Assembly (NCBI GenBank): GCA_958413095.1
Contig: CATYUF010000006.1
Span: 1-47,266 of the forward strand
Length of the DNA: 47,266 nt
Origin: an uncultured Clostridium sp.
GTDB lineage: Bacteria > Bacillota > Clostridia > TANB77 > CAG-508
Direction of reading: 5' to 3'
The translations under genes and the position numbers were made by a program. The notes under the pieces are model-generated. The model worked only from the letters and a program-made list of their open reading frames with translations. It did no database searches and was not told the origin of the DNA. Below, piece by piece: positions 1 to 7,002 of this stretch (its first letter is position 1; each line of letters begins with the position of its first letter).

Positions 1-111
1 TTGCTTTGCTTTCCCCCTGTATGAAGGGATTTATCAATTATGTCCGGATATCAGTGATTTTTACACAGTTAACTTTAAACTCTCCCGGTTTTACGGCTTT
101 AGCGTTCAGTT
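1..111 (-). other. Region downstream of the putative DGR variable region
   Basis: There is no gene here. On the minus strand this follows the stop codon of the pilin-like gene. It is clearly richer in G+C than the gene body, as the last ~45 codons of that gene are. A small hairpin (CCCT, 6-nt loop, AGGG) sits at 15-28. In DGR loci the initiation-of-mutagenic-homing site and a short hairpin lie just after the variable region, so the location fits, but template repeat and reverse transcriptase would be outside the window and I cannot confirm it. Confidence 0.35.
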
Positions 112-252
112 CTACCATAAAGCTGGACGAAAGGAAATAAGGTAGTAGCTGTCAGAAGTGGTACCGTAAGTGCGGTCAGCAGCTGGAGAGCTAGACCCAT
201 CGGTGTAGAAATAGCCTCCCCTGTAAACACTCGGACTGCTAGTATACGTGCT
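112..252 (-). other. Putative DGR variable region (VR)
   Basis: C-terminal ~47 codons of the pilin-like gene. Codons here such as TAC, ACC, GAC, CGC, AGC and TAC TAC are C-ending and differ from the rest of the gene; invariant islands (CCG AGT GTT, AGG GGA GGC, CGT CCA GCT TTA TGG) separate them. This mosaic of fixed codons and NNC/NNT codons is what adenine-directed mutagenesis of a template repeat leaves. The template repeat itself is not visible. Confidence 0.5.
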
Positions 253-1569
253 TTTTTCTAATGTCCACTCCCATTCATTTCCTGCTAAATCATATATATT
301 TAACACACTATTTCTTTCTGTTACTCCTGTTGTTAATAATACCTCACTATTTGCTGGTTTTGTATATGTTCCATTTACTCCTGTAAATGTATCTCCATAT
401 TCTGTTGAATATTTTCCTTTTGTTATTTCAAATGTTGCATTATAATAATTTCCCCATGTTATACTATCATTTTTTAATTCTGCTTGTGTTTTTCCTTGTT
501 TTGTTTCTATATGTTTTAATACTAAATCCCATTGGATTCCAAACATTAAACTACTTGTTCTTCCTCCTGTTGCTAATTCTTTTGATTTTTCTTGTGCTTG
601 TCTATTTGTCACATAATTATATGGATATGCTCCTTCTTTTATAACTGGTTTTGTTAAATTCGCACTTGATGATGTTCTTAATGTCTCTGTTCCAACCTCA
701 TATTTTCCTATATAAAATCCCCCATTTTCATATACACTCTTTAACATTGTATTTTTATGATTATTATATTCTTCTGTACTTGCAAATCCATGTTGAGCTT
801 CTTCTTGCCATTCATCTGTATATCCACTTTTTCTATAAGCTTCTGCATATTTTTGCATTGTACTTTCTATTTTGGCATAATCTTCTGAATTTGCTGGGGC
901 CGTTCCTCCATTATATTCTGCATTTGCGTATATACTTTTTGGTACTTCTATCCATGTCCATTCATTTCCATTACTATCTTTTATTACTACTCCTTTATTT
1001 AAATCTTTTTCTACTACTGTTGCTCCTGTTGGTAAAAATGGTGTTGTATCTGCTGTTGATGGTAAATCTCCCCCTGTTCCTGGCTCATCTGGTGTTCCTG
1101 GTGTTTGTCCATTTCCTGCTATTTCTCCATTTTGCTCTACTGTATATTCATTTTTACTATCTGCATATTTTACTACTAAACTTCCACTTTCTCCTGCTTC
1201 TACTGTTACATTTTTTGCTCCATCATCTTCTAATTGTTTTTGCAATTCTGCCGGAGTTACTTGTGTTGAAACATTATCTGCTTGTTTTTTCATTTTTAAA
1301 CTTTGCATTGCTAATTGTATTTGCTCTTTTTCTGCTCCTACTGTATTTGCTTTTTTTGCCTCTGTTGCTTGAGTTAATATTCCGTTATCTCCTGTTAGCA
1401 TTGCTATACTTACTCCTGCAAGAATTAGCAAGACTATAATTGTGATTACTAAAGCAATTAATGTTATACCTTTTGAAGATTTTTTTAGTTCTTTTAATCT
1501 AATAGTTTTACTTTTTAAATTGATTTCTTCTTTCATATTTCTGTCTTGTTTTTCTTCTAAGTTTTTCAT
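112..1569 (-). CDS. Pilin-like membrane protein with FGE/C-type-lectin C-terminus; probable DGR variable protein
   Basis: 485 residues, start fixed by a GGAGG ribosome binding site. Residues ~33-60 form a type IV prepilin-like segment (KGITLIALVITIIVLL) after a basic leader, then a helical spine, a Pro/Gly linker (~150-175) and a C-terminal domain of formylglycine-generating-enzyme/C-type-lectin type (motifs IYDLAGNEWEWT, VYRGGYF and terminal SFRPALW). That fold and the ending 'FRPAL' are typical of variable proteins of diversity-generating retroelements. The last ~45 codons change from the A/T-ending codons of the body to many NNC/NNT codons (TAC, GAC, AGC, ACC), as expected if adenines of AAC/AAT template codons were mutagenised. 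Probably a surface-displayed, hypervariable ligand-binding protein. Seen: domains and codon shift. Inferred: DGR link; the reverse transcriptase is not in the window. Confidence 0.7.
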   Translation of the reverse strand: MKNLEEKQDRNMKEEINLKSKTIRLKELKKSSKGITLIALVITIIVLLILAGVSIAMLTGDNGILTQATEAKKANTVGAEKEQIQLAMQSLKMKKQADNVSTQVTPAELQKQLEDDGAKNVTVEAGESGSLVVKYADSKNEYTVEQNGEIAGNGQTPGTPDEPGTGGDLPSTADTTPFLPTGATVVEKDLNKGVVIKDSNGNEWTWIEVPKSIYANAEYNGGTAPANSEDYAKIESTMQKYAEAYRKSGYTDEWQEEAQHGFASTEEYNNHKNTMLKSVYENGGFYIGKYEVGTETLRTSSSANLTKPVIKEGAYPYNYVTNRQAQEKSKELATGGRTSSLMFGIQWDLVLKHIETKQGKTQAELKNDSITWGNYYNATFEITKGKYSTEYGDTFTGVNGTYTKPANSEVLLTTGVTERNSVLNIYDLAGNEWEWTLEKSTYTSSPSVYRGGYFYTDGSSSPAADRTYGTTSDSYYLISFRPALW

Positions 1570-1806
1570 TTTCTTTTTTCCTCCCTCTTTTGTTTGTTAT
1601 GCTTATAGTATATATAAATCTTATATATTTTGTCAATGGTTAATTTTGGTATTTAAAATTAAATCCTTTTGCAAAAATTATTAACAAAGAAATAAGGTAA
1701 ATTAAATTTGAAGAATCACTTACAACAGCAATTCTTCAAATACATAAAATATAACTAATATTTTTTAAAGTTGTTTCGCCTTATATTAAATTTTTTCAAT
1801 TTATCT

Positions 1807-1881
1807 TTAGTCTTTTATTCTAAATATCAATTTCACAAATCCCCTCAAGAATTTTGGAACTTTTTTTACTACTATTGTCAT
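1807..1881 (-). CDS. spoVM: SpoVM-like sporulation peptide (24 aa)
   Basis: 24-residue ORF with a strong AAAGGAGGG ribosome binding site 10 nt before its ATG. The sequence contains VPKFLRGFVKLIF, closely matching the amphipathic helix of Bacillus SpoVM (LPKFLGGIVRAML), including the helix-breaking Pro near position 9. SpoVM recognises the convex forespore membrane and recruits SpoIVA for coat assembly; known from B. subtilis. It lies 19 bp downstream of a 49-residue membrane-protein gene on the same strand, so they are probably cotranscribed. It implies an endospore-forming host. It is too short for routine gene callers. Confidence 0.75.
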   Translation of the reverse strand: MTIVVKKVPKFLRGFVKLIFRIKD

Positions 1882-1900
1882 ATATGTATTCCCTCCTTTT

Positions 1901-2050
1901 CTAACAAGCAAGCCACATAAGTCCAACTGCAACTATTGTTATTCCTATTATAAATAGCCAACCTGTCATTGGAAGTAATAAAACTAGTAATATTCCCAAT
2001 CCAAATCCAATCAAACATATTGCTAATGTCTTTTTTAACAAATTACACAT
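1901..2050 (-). CDS. Small hydrophobic membrane protein (49 aa)
   Basis: 49 residues starting MCNLLKK after a GGAGGTAA ribosome binding site. Two hydrophobic stretches (about residues 8-26 and 31-47) separated by a short MTGW turn suggest a two-helix membrane hairpin. I do not recognise a named family. It sits immediately upstream of the SpoVM-like peptide on the same strand, so it may share its expression in sporulation (inference from position only). Confidence 0.65.
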   Translation of the reverse strand: MCNLLKKTLAICLIGFGLGILLVLLLPMTGWLFIIGITIVAVGLMWLAC

Positions 2051-2118
2051 TTTATTACCTCCATCTTTTTTTATATAATATTCATTTTGTCATTATTTGT
2101 TACTTTTATGTAAAACTC

Positions 2119-2147
2119 TTGACATGAAAAAAGTTACTTGATATTAT
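2119..2147 (+). promoter_or_regulatory. Sigma-A type promoter
   Basis: TTGACA at 2119-2124, 17-nt spacer, TATTAT at 2142-2147. It points right toward the endonuclease III gene, with a ~170-nt leader in between in which I see no other gene. Confidence 0.55.
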
Positions 2148-2326
2148 TTATTAGTAAAATTATGTTAATAGCACATGTTTATTTTATATTTTATTATCTA
2201 ATCATTTATTTAGTATATAAATATAAAGAATTTATTATATACATATTAAAACGAAAAGATAATTTTGAATAAATTACGATAATTATACATTATACATTTA
2301 TTTTTTTACGAGAAAGGATATTAACA

Positions 2327-2977
2327 ATGGACAAAAAATTTGCTAAAGAAATCGTTTCAAAATTAAAAACTGCATATCCTGATGCTACTTGTAGCTTAGA
2401 TTTTTCCACACCTTTTGAATTAGTTGTAGCTGTTATGCTTTCTGCACAATGTACTGATGAAAGGGTTAATAAAACTACTCCTACTCTTTTTAATAGGTGT
2501 AAAACTATTGAAGATTTTGCAAATATAGATATTAAAGAACTTGAAGAAATTATTCATCCTTGTGGTTTTTATAAAAATAAAGCAAAAAATATTAAATTAT
2601 GTGCAGAACAAATAATTAATAATTTTAATGGTGAAGTTCCTCATACTATGGAAGAATTAACTAGCTTAGCTGGTGTTGGTAGAAAAAGTGCTAATGTTAT
2701 TATGTTAGAAGTATTTGGAATTGCTGAAGGTATTGCAGTAGATACTCATGCAAAAAGAATTTCTAATCTTATGGGATTATCTAAAGAAAAAGAGCCTGAA
2801 AAAATTGAACAAGATTTAATAAAGTTCTTTCCAAAAGATACTTTAAAAGATATTAATCATCTTTTTGTTTGGCATGGTAGAAATAGTTGTATTGCTAGAA
2901 ATCCTAAATGCAACACTTGCCCTGTGAATGATTATTGTAAATTTTATAATAAATCTAACAAAAATTCTTCAAAATAA
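2327..2977 (+). CDS. nth: Endonuclease III (DNA glycosylase/AP lyase)
   Basis: 216 residues, usual length for bacterial Nth. It removes oxidised pyrimidines and nicks at abasic sites in base-excision repair. The helix-hairpin-helix motif LAGVGRKSANV ends in the catalytic lysine (K120) and is followed by the catalytic Asp in VDTHAKR (D139). The C-terminal 4Fe-4S ligands are present with the standard spacing C-x6-C-x2-C-x5-C (C188, C195, C198, C204). The start follows an AGAAAGGA ribosome binding site. It is probably monocistronic: a promoter lies upstream and a strong terminator directly follows. Confidence 0.95.
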   Translation: MDKKFAKEIVSKLKTAYPDATCSLDFSTPFELVVAVMLSAQCTDERVNKTTPTLFNRCKTIEDFANIDIKELEEIIHPCGFYKNKAKNIKLCAEQIINNFNGEVPHTMEELTSLAGVGRKSANVIMLEVFGIAEGIAVDTHAKRISNLMGLSKEKEPEKIEQDLIKFFPKDTLKDINHLFVWHGRNSCIARNPKCNTCPVNDYCKFYNKSNKNSSK

Positions 2978-2997
2978 ATTATTTATTATAACTTTTT

Positions 2998-3057
2998 AAA
3001 GTAACTTTTATTTGTTGTGTGAGATTGTTCTTATACAGCAAATAAAAGTTACTTTTT
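2998..3057 (+). terminator. Rho-independent terminator after nth
   Basis: A ~17-bp perfect stem (AAAGTAACTTTTATTTG paired with its complement), extended by a G-T wobble and three more pairs, with an ~14-nt loop and a terminal T-run. Confidence 0.85.
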
Positions 3058-3143
3058 TCTATAAACTCATTTATTATTTTACCTTTTTGCTGTTATGAAT
3101 ATTTCTGTGTTTTTTTTATATACTATATTATGAGGTGATTTTT

Positions 3144-3275
3144 TTGACAAATATTAATTGTTCTCTTAATTGTATTTATCAAAAAGATGGAAAATGTAAT
3201 TATAATTTGGTTGTTCCTTCTAAAATTTCTTTTCATTCTGACTGTGTATATTTTATAGAAAATAATAATAAATAA
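3144..3275 (+). CDS. Small four-Cys protein (43 aa)
   Basis: 43 residues from a TTG start preceded by a TGAGGTGAT ribosome binding site. It has the pattern C-x3-C-x7-C with a later Cys (NCSLNCIYQKDGKC then DCVYF). Tiny proteins of this type are common in Clostridia, where some carry the misleading name 'hydroxymyristoyl-ACP dehydratase'. The cysteines suggest metal binding; function unknown. No ATG start is available in this frame, so the TTG is chosen from the ribosome binding site. Confidence 0.6.
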   Translation: MTNINCSLNCIYQKDGKCNYNLVVPSKISFHSDCVYFIENNNK

Positions 3276-3335
3276 ATAAATTATTATCTAAACTTCATAT
3301 TATTATTTTTCAAACATTAACCAGCTATATTTTAC

Positions 3336-3364
3336 TTGACAAAACTATCTTTAAGATATATATT
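3336..3364 (+). promoter_or_regulatory. Sigma-A type promoter
   Basis: TTGACA at 3336-3341, 17-nt spacer, TATATT at 3359-3364, about 33 bases upstream of the start codon of the bactofilin-like membrane protein gene. Confidence 0.7.
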
Positions 3365-3397
3365 TTTTGTATATAAAAATATATAGGAGGAAAATTT

Positions 3398-4663
3398 ATG
3401 TCTAAGAAAAAATTCGCAATTATACCAATTATAGTATTACTATTATTATCATTTTTATTACCAGTAGTTAATGCTGATAACCAAACTAATCCTGATGTAA
3501 ATGCAATATCTACCGATAATAATGATGCTCAAAATGCTGTTACAACTTCTCAAAATAGCAATGATAATAATTCAAATACTAATTTAGAAAGTTCAATGAA
3601 AAAAGGTGATATATATATTGCCCAAGATAATGTTACTGTTGATTATATAGTAGATGGCAATGTATTTATTTTCGGCAACAATGTTACCATTAATTCTCAA
3701 ATTGGAGGAGATGTTTTTGTTTTTGCTAAAAATTTAATGATTGACGAACAAGCTTACATATTTAGCAATTTATTTGTTTCAGCCGAAAATATAACTGTAA
3801 AAGGTGTTGTTTATGATTTATATTCTATTGCCAATAATATTACTATTGACGGTTATATTTACAGAGATATTAGAACTTCTTCTTCTTCTCTTAATATAAA
3901 TGGAGTTATTGGAAGAAATGCATTTGTAAGGTGTGAAAAACTTAACTTTGCAGTACCTACTCCTGAAGATCAAAATCAAGGTTTAGTTACTGGTACTGGT
4001 TCAATTACTGGTGATTTAAATTATTCATCAACTAAAGAATTATCAATTCCTGAAAAGTCTGTTTCTGGAAAAGTTAATTTTGAACAAATTGTAAAAACAT
4101 CTAATAAAACAATATCTACATATTTAATTTCATTAGGAAGCTTACTTGTAATTGTTTTAGTAATTTGGGGATTAAGTTTATTGTTAGCTCCTAAGTTTTT
4201 AGAAAATACTAATAATTTAATTGCTAGTAAAAAAGTATTACCTGTTTTAGGCTTTGGTATCCTAACTCCTATTGTTCTAACAGTAGCTACTATATTACTA
4301 TTGTTTATAAATATTACGGCTTCTGTTTCAGTTTTATTATTAACATTATTATTGTTACTATTTATAATAAGTACATCTATAACAATAATTGCTATTAATA
4401 ATTTGATTTGTAAAAAATTAAATATTTCTAAAAATATTGCTATATTAGGAACTTTAATATTGACAACAATCATTTTATGGGCTATTGGTTTAATACCTTT
4501 TGTAGGTGCATTTATTTATATTTTAACTGTTATTGTTGGTATTGGTTTAATTACTTATTTTATGTTAAATAGAAATAAGAATTTTTCTAGTGAAAATGTG
4601 AAAAAAGAAAAAAATGTAAAAACTAAAGAAAGCAAAGATAAAAAATCAAAAACTAATACTTAA
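3398..4663 (+). CDS. Exported bactofilin-like (polymer-forming) membrane protein
   Basis: 421 residues with AGGAGG ribosome binding site. A signal peptide (MSKKK, hydrophobic core to ~26) is followed by an Asn/Asp/Ser-rich linker. Residues ~70-190 repeat short beta strands with alternating hydrophobics (for example GDIYIAQDNVTVDYIVDGNV), as in the right-handed beta-helix of bactofilins and polymer-forming cytoskeletal proteins. About four or five transmembrane helices follow (~245-395) with a Lys-rich tail. The fold suggests an extracytoplasmic scaffold anchored in the membrane; specific role unknown. It is the last host gene before attL and has its own promoter and terminator. Confidence 0.75.
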   Translation: MSKKKFAIIPIIVLLLLSFLLPVVNADNQTNPDVNAISTDNNDAQNAVTTSQNSNDNNSNTNLESSMKKGDIYIAQDNVTVDYIVDGNVFIFGNNVTINSQIGGDVFVFAKNLMIDEQAYIFSNLFVSAENITVKGVVYDLYSIANNITIDGYIYRDIRTSSSSLNINGVIGRNAFVRCEKLNFAVPTPEDQNQGLVTGTGSITGDLNYSSTKELSIPEKSVSGKVNFEQIVKTSNKTISTYLISLGSLLVIVLVIWGLSLLLAPKFLENTNNLIASKKVLPVLGFGILTPIVLTVATILLLFINITASVSVLLLTLLLLLFIISTSITIIAINNLICKKLNISKNIAILGTLILTTIILWAIGLIPFVGAFIYILTVIVGIGLITYFMLNRNKNFSSENVKKEKNVKTKESKDKKSKTNT

Positions 4664-4669
4664 GTGATA

Positions 4670-4705
4670 AAAAATAGCTTGAATTACTGAATTCAAGCTA
4701 TTTTT
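4670..4705 (+). terminator. Rho-independent terminator
   Basis: 16-bp perfect stem (AAAAATAGCTTGAATT and its complement) with an ACTG loop, ending in T's, directly after the bactofilin-like gene and 12 bp before attL. Confidence 0.9.
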
Positions 4706-4716
4706 AACAGTTATTA

Positions 4717-4734
4717 TTGGTAGCGAAGATGTGA
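4717..4734. other. attL: attL core
   Basis: TTGGTAGCGAAGATGTGA is repeated exactly at 46687-46704, where it is the 3' end of a tRNA gene. The copy here is an isolated fragment, so it marks the left prophage boundary. Confidence 0.9.
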
Positions 4735-4827
4735 AACAAAAATAGTCTTTTTTTATTTTTATCAAATCTTTCAAATCATTGATAAATCAACATTTTTACA
4801 TTGTAGTTCTTTATAGTTTTTTATAGT

Positions 4828-4860
4828 TATTCTAAACTCAGTCGGGAAAAAGTCGGGAAT
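4828..4860. repeat. Arm-type integrase site candidate (left)
   Basis: Two AGTCGGGAA units 11 bp apart, preceded by TATTCTAAACT. A matching block with the same spacing lies at 46593-46625 beside attR. In the excised circle the two blocks flank the core, the position of arm-type binding sites for integrases with an N-terminal arm-binding domain. Confidence 0.6.
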
Positions 4861-4952
4861 TTTTTCAAACTTTCGTTTGTATTGTTTTTATTAACATATA
4901 TATTGTATTCTTCTTTTTCTCTTGCTTCTTTTAATTTTAATTTTACTATCAT

Positions 4953-4986
4953 AAAAACACCTCTGCAATTATTCTTTGCAAAGGTG
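4953..4986 (-). terminator. Terminator of the 119-aa gene
   Basis: On the minus strand, an 11-bp stem CACCTTTGCAA/TTGCAGAGGTG (one mismatch) with a 7-nt loop is followed by TTTTT. Confidence 0.75.
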
Positions 4987-4993
4987 GCCTTAA

Positions 4994-5353
4994 TTATTCT
5001 TTATCTTCTGGTAAAATGCATTTATTTAATATATCTATACTGCTTTTATAAAATTGTTCATTTTTTTCTAGTAGTTCCATATAGTTTTCCTTTAGTTTAT
5101 TATAAATTCTATTAATTTGTGCTTTTAAAACCTCTTTATCTAATTTATCTGTTACATATCCATAATTTAATTCTGTATTTAATTTGTTTTTAGGAAATGT
5201 ATTTATATATTTTACTTCTTCTGTAAAATCTTTTTCTATAATATTTATCTTATCTATTGTAATAAATTCTTTTTCATTTTCTTCTCTAATCTGCACAGCA
5301 TTGAATTTAACATATTTATTCTCATATGCTTTTACTACATATAATAATTTCAT
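4994..5353 (-). CDS. Hypothetical protein (119 aa)
   Basis: 119 residues with a GGAAGG ribosome binding site. It begins MKLLYVVKAYENKYVKF; the N-terminal half looks like beta strands and the C-terminal half (~65-119) is a charged helical segment. It has its own terminator and stands alone next to attL, the usual place for a phage cargo (moron) gene. I do not recognise a family. Confidence 0.65.
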   Translation of the reverse strand: MKLLYVVKAYENKYVKFNAVQIREENEKEFITIDKINIIEKDFTEEVKYINTFPKNKLNTELNYGYVTDKLDKEVLKAQINRIYNKLKENYMELLEKNEQFYKSSIDILNKCILPEDKE

Positions 5354-5477
5354 CCTTATTATTCCTTCCTTTTAAAACTTATTAGATTATAAATGCCATA
5401 AATATTTTTGTCAATATTTTATCAGAAAAGTTCTAAACTTCGATAACTTACAATATCAAATTTTGTCATATTTTGAA

Positions 5478-5506
5478 TTGACATTAATTTCATTTTTTGA
5501 TATATT
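5478..5506 (+). promoter_or_regulatory. Promoter of the small membrane peptide
   Basis: TTGACA at 5478-5483, exactly 17 nt, TATATT at 5501-5506. It predicts a transcript starting near 5513 with a leader of about 120 nt. Confidence 0.7.
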
Positions 5507-5512
5507 ATGTTT

Positions 5513-5632
5513 AATCATTTATTGGAACTATCCTCTTAGCAACAAGGCATAAACTAGCAGTTGATTAACTGCTAGTGGAGACAACAGTTTTCAACTGTTA
5601 GTAAGATACTTTGGTGAAAGGAGGAAATACAA
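5513..5632 (+). promoter_or_regulatory. Structured 5' leader of toxin candidate
   Basis: Two hairpins: ACTAGCAGTT-gatt-AACTGCTAGT at 5553-5576 and AACAGTT-ttc-AACTGTT at 5583-5599. CCTC at 5532-5535 could pair with the AAAGGAGG ribosome binding site at 5617-5624. Long structured leaders that hide the ribosome binding site are common in type I toxin mRNAs. Confidence 0.45.
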
Positions 5633-5803
5633 ATGATAGAGTTTTGCTTACTTTTGTTGTCTCTTGGTATTATTTTAGCTTTAATATTAGCTATAATAGT
5701 TATCATAAAAAATGGAAAATTTACTTTTTCATTGCAAAGAGACAAAAAAGAAGATGCTCTGAGAATCGAGACAGAACATCTACATAAAGATTTTGATAAA
5801 TGA
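5633..5803 (+). CDS. Small single-helix membrane peptide, candidate type I toxin (56 aa)
   Basis: 56 residues with a perfect AAAGGAGG ribosome binding site. Residues ~3-25 are one very hydrophobic helix (LLLLSLGIILALILAIIVII), followed by a charged cytoplasmic tail. Size and layout match membrane-acting toxins of type I systems such as TxpA and BsrG, though I see no clear sequence match. A consensus promoter on the other strand reads an antisense RNA across the 3' end, and a terminator for that RNA lies inside this gene. That arrangement is the main reason for the toxin proposal. A holin-like or anchoring role is possible. Confidence 0.6.
   Translation: MIEFCLLLLSLGIILALILAIIVIIKNGKFTFSLQRDKKEDALRIETEHLHKDFDK
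5744..5781 (-). terminator. Terminator of antisense RNA inside the toxin gene
   Basis: On the minus strand a 10-bp stem AGATGTTCTG/CAGAGCATCT (one G-U pair) with a 10-nt loop is followed by TCTTTTTT. Confidence 0.7.
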
Positions 5804-5810
5804 TTTTTTC

Positions 5811-5833
5811 AGGAGCTTCGGCTCCTATTTTTT
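5811..5833 (+). terminator. Terminator of the toxin candidate mRNA
   Basis: AGGAGC-TTCG-GCTCCT hairpin with the stable C(UUCG)G loop, followed by ATTTTTT. Confidence 0.85.
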
Positions 5834-5868
5834 ATATTCTAATATTGTGAAACTAGAATATTTTTTTT
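5834..5868 (+). terminator. Second tandem terminator
   Basis: 8-bp stem ATATTCTA/TAGAATAT followed by a run of eight T's. Confidence 0.6.
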
Positions 5869-5916
5869 GTTGAAGTTCATACGGATAACTCCAATTCAAC
5901 ATATTTAAACACACAC

Positions 5917-5946
5917 GAATAAGGGCTTCGGCTCTTATTCTTTTTT
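5917..5946. terminator. Third UUCG hairpin
   Basis: GAATAAGGGC-TTCG-GCTCTTATTC with a T-run on the plus side; on the minus strand it would be the first hairpin of the antisense RNA. Confidence 0.6.
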
Positions 5947-6229
5947 ATTAATTTATATAATATCTATTCTTTTGTGTCAACTAATATTACAACTTTTTTA
6001 TAAATGTAATGTTTTAGTAACCGAATTGTAACATTTCTTTTATTTCTTGTCAATATTATAACACATTTTTTTACAAATTACAATAGCCATTTTTATTGAT
6101 ATATCAGCAAATTCGGCTCTTCAAATCCAATTTTAAGCCGTTTTTATTTTATTCTAATATACTTACATTCCTTGATTTTAAGCTTTTTTCGATTATTTTA
6201 AAATATTTTTAAATTCTTTGAAAAAAATA
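5947..6229. other. AT-rich gap without a gene
   Basis: About 280 bases with no supported ORF. It holds the antisense promoter (5952-5980) and a weak CGGCT..AGCCG-TTTTT hairpin near 6115-6145. Nothing else is visible. Confidence 0.5.
5952..5980 (-). promoter_or_regulatory. Antisense RNA promoter
   Basis: On the minus strand TTGACA (5980-5975), 17-nt spacer, TATAAA (5957-5952). Confidence 0.65.
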
Positions 6230-6258
6230 TTGACAATACGTATTGCACGTAGTATAAT
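6230..6258 (+). promoter_or_regulatory. hicAB promoter and likely operator
   Basis: A perfect consensus promoter: TTGACA, 17 nt, TATAAT. The spacer carries the palindrome ATACGTAT and a second ACGT half (ATACGTATTGCACGTAG), a plausible HicB autoregulatory site. Confidence 0.75.
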
Positions 6259-6280
6259 ATAATTGTTAGGAGGAATAGTC

Positions 6281-6464
6281 ATGACGTTTCGAGAATTAGA
6301 GAAATTGTTAATCTCCAATGGTTGGTATCATTCTCGTACAAATGGTTCACACTACATATATAAACACAATGAAATAAAACGGAAGTATACCAGTTCCAAA
6401 CCATAAAGGAGATATCCCGAAAGGAACTCTTAACAATATCTTAAAACAAGCGGGGTTAAAATAA
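6281..6464 (+). pseudogene. hicA: HicA mRNA interferase toxin, frame broken at an in-frame CGG
   Basis: GGAGGAATAGTC ribosome binding site and ATG at 6281. The first frame reads MTFRELEKLL..GSHYIYKHNEIK with the catalytic His of HicA (H24), then goes off frame and stops at 6404. Skipping one base, the C at 6380 (AAAA-C-GGAAG), gives GSIPVPNHKGDIPKGTLNNI and a normal HicA end at 6464, 60 residues in all. HicA is a double-stranded-RNA-binding-fold ribonuclease that cleaves mRNA. hicB follows 34 bp downstream and is intact. As written the toxin would be truncated at 41 residues and inactive, unless the ribosome shifts +1 at CGG. Confidence 0.85.
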
Positions 6465-6498
6465 TGCCCCTGCTTGTAAATATATAGGAGGTATAGTC

Positions 6499-6948
6499 AT
6501 GAAAGTTATTTACCCAGTATTATTTTATGAAGAAAAGGAAGGTGGATATTCCATTTTTGTTCCAGATTTAGAAAAAGCTTTAAATACTAGTGCTTCTACT
6601 TGTGGAAATACATTAGAAGAATCTATGTCAATGGCTGAAGATTTAATCGCTGGTCTAATATTAGATGCAATGGAAGAAAATTTAAAAATACCACCAGCAA
6701 GTAAAATTGAAGACGTATCTTTTGAAGAATTAGAAAAAAAATTAGATATTGAAAATTGGGATTATATTTCTAGATTTAAAACATATATATCAGTAGATAT
6801 AAATTCATTCGCTGAAAAATGGGGAAAAGAATTGATTAAAAAAACTGTAAATATTCCTAAATGGGTTAACACTAAAGCTGAAGATTTAAAAATAAATTTT
6901 TCAAAAACCCTAGAAGAAGCTTTATTAGAAAAAATATATAAATCATAA
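6499..6948 (+). CDS. hicB: HicB antitoxin
   Basis: 149 residues, TAGGAGG ribosome binding site. The N-terminal ~70 residues show the HicB partial RNase H-like fold (YPVLFYEEKEGGYSIFVPDL, GNTLEESMSMAEDLI). The C-terminal part (~110-149, NIPKWVNTKAEDLKINFSKT) matches a ribbon-helix-helix/HTH DNA-binding tail. HicB neutralises HicA and represses its operon. It lies directly after the frame-broken hicA under a shared promoter. Confidence 0.9.
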   Translation: MKVIYPVLFYEEKEGGYSIFVPDLEKALNTSASTCGNTLEESMSMAEDLIAGLILDAMEENLKIPPASKIEDVSFEELEKKLDIENWDYISRFKTYISVDINSFAEKWGKELIKKTVNIPKWVNTKAEDLKINFSKTLEEALLEKIYKS

Positions 6949-6951
6949 GGA

Positions 6952-6995
6952 AAATGCTAGATTAGAAATTAATTTAATCTAGCATTTCTTTTTTA
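6952..6995. terminator. Bidirectional terminator between hicB and endolysin
   Basis: 13-bp perfect stem AAATGCTAGATTA with its complement, T-run on the plus side. It separates convergent hicB and the late operon end. Confidence 0.85.
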
Positions 6996-7002
6996 TTTTC
7001 TC

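Larger units (their letters stand above)
5744..5945 (-). ncRNA. Predicted antisense RNA (antitoxin candidate, ~200 nt)
   Basis: Bounded by a minus-strand promoter (5952-5980) and a minus-strand terminator (5744-5781). It covers the whole 3' untranslated region of the membrane peptide mRNA and its last ~60 coding bases. It can form several hairpins, including GTTGAA..TTCAAC near 5870-5901. The TxpA/RatA and BsrG/SR4 pairs have this tail-to-tail overlap. Inference from promoter, terminator and overlap; no expression evidence. Confidence 0.55.

Noticed and set aside
651..1439. Long plus-strand open frame over the pilin-like gene
   Set aside because: Leu/Phe/Tyr-rich translation of the reverse of an AT-rich gene; no ribosome binding site. 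Composition shadow. The same applies to other plus-strand frames over minus-strand genes, such as 36689-37267.
4827..4952. 41-aa ORF on the minus strand next to attL (starts MIVKLKLKEAREKE)
   Set aside because: Its apparent ribosome binding site GAGGTG is the 3' arm of the upstream terminator, and its end lies in the arm repeats. Probably chance.
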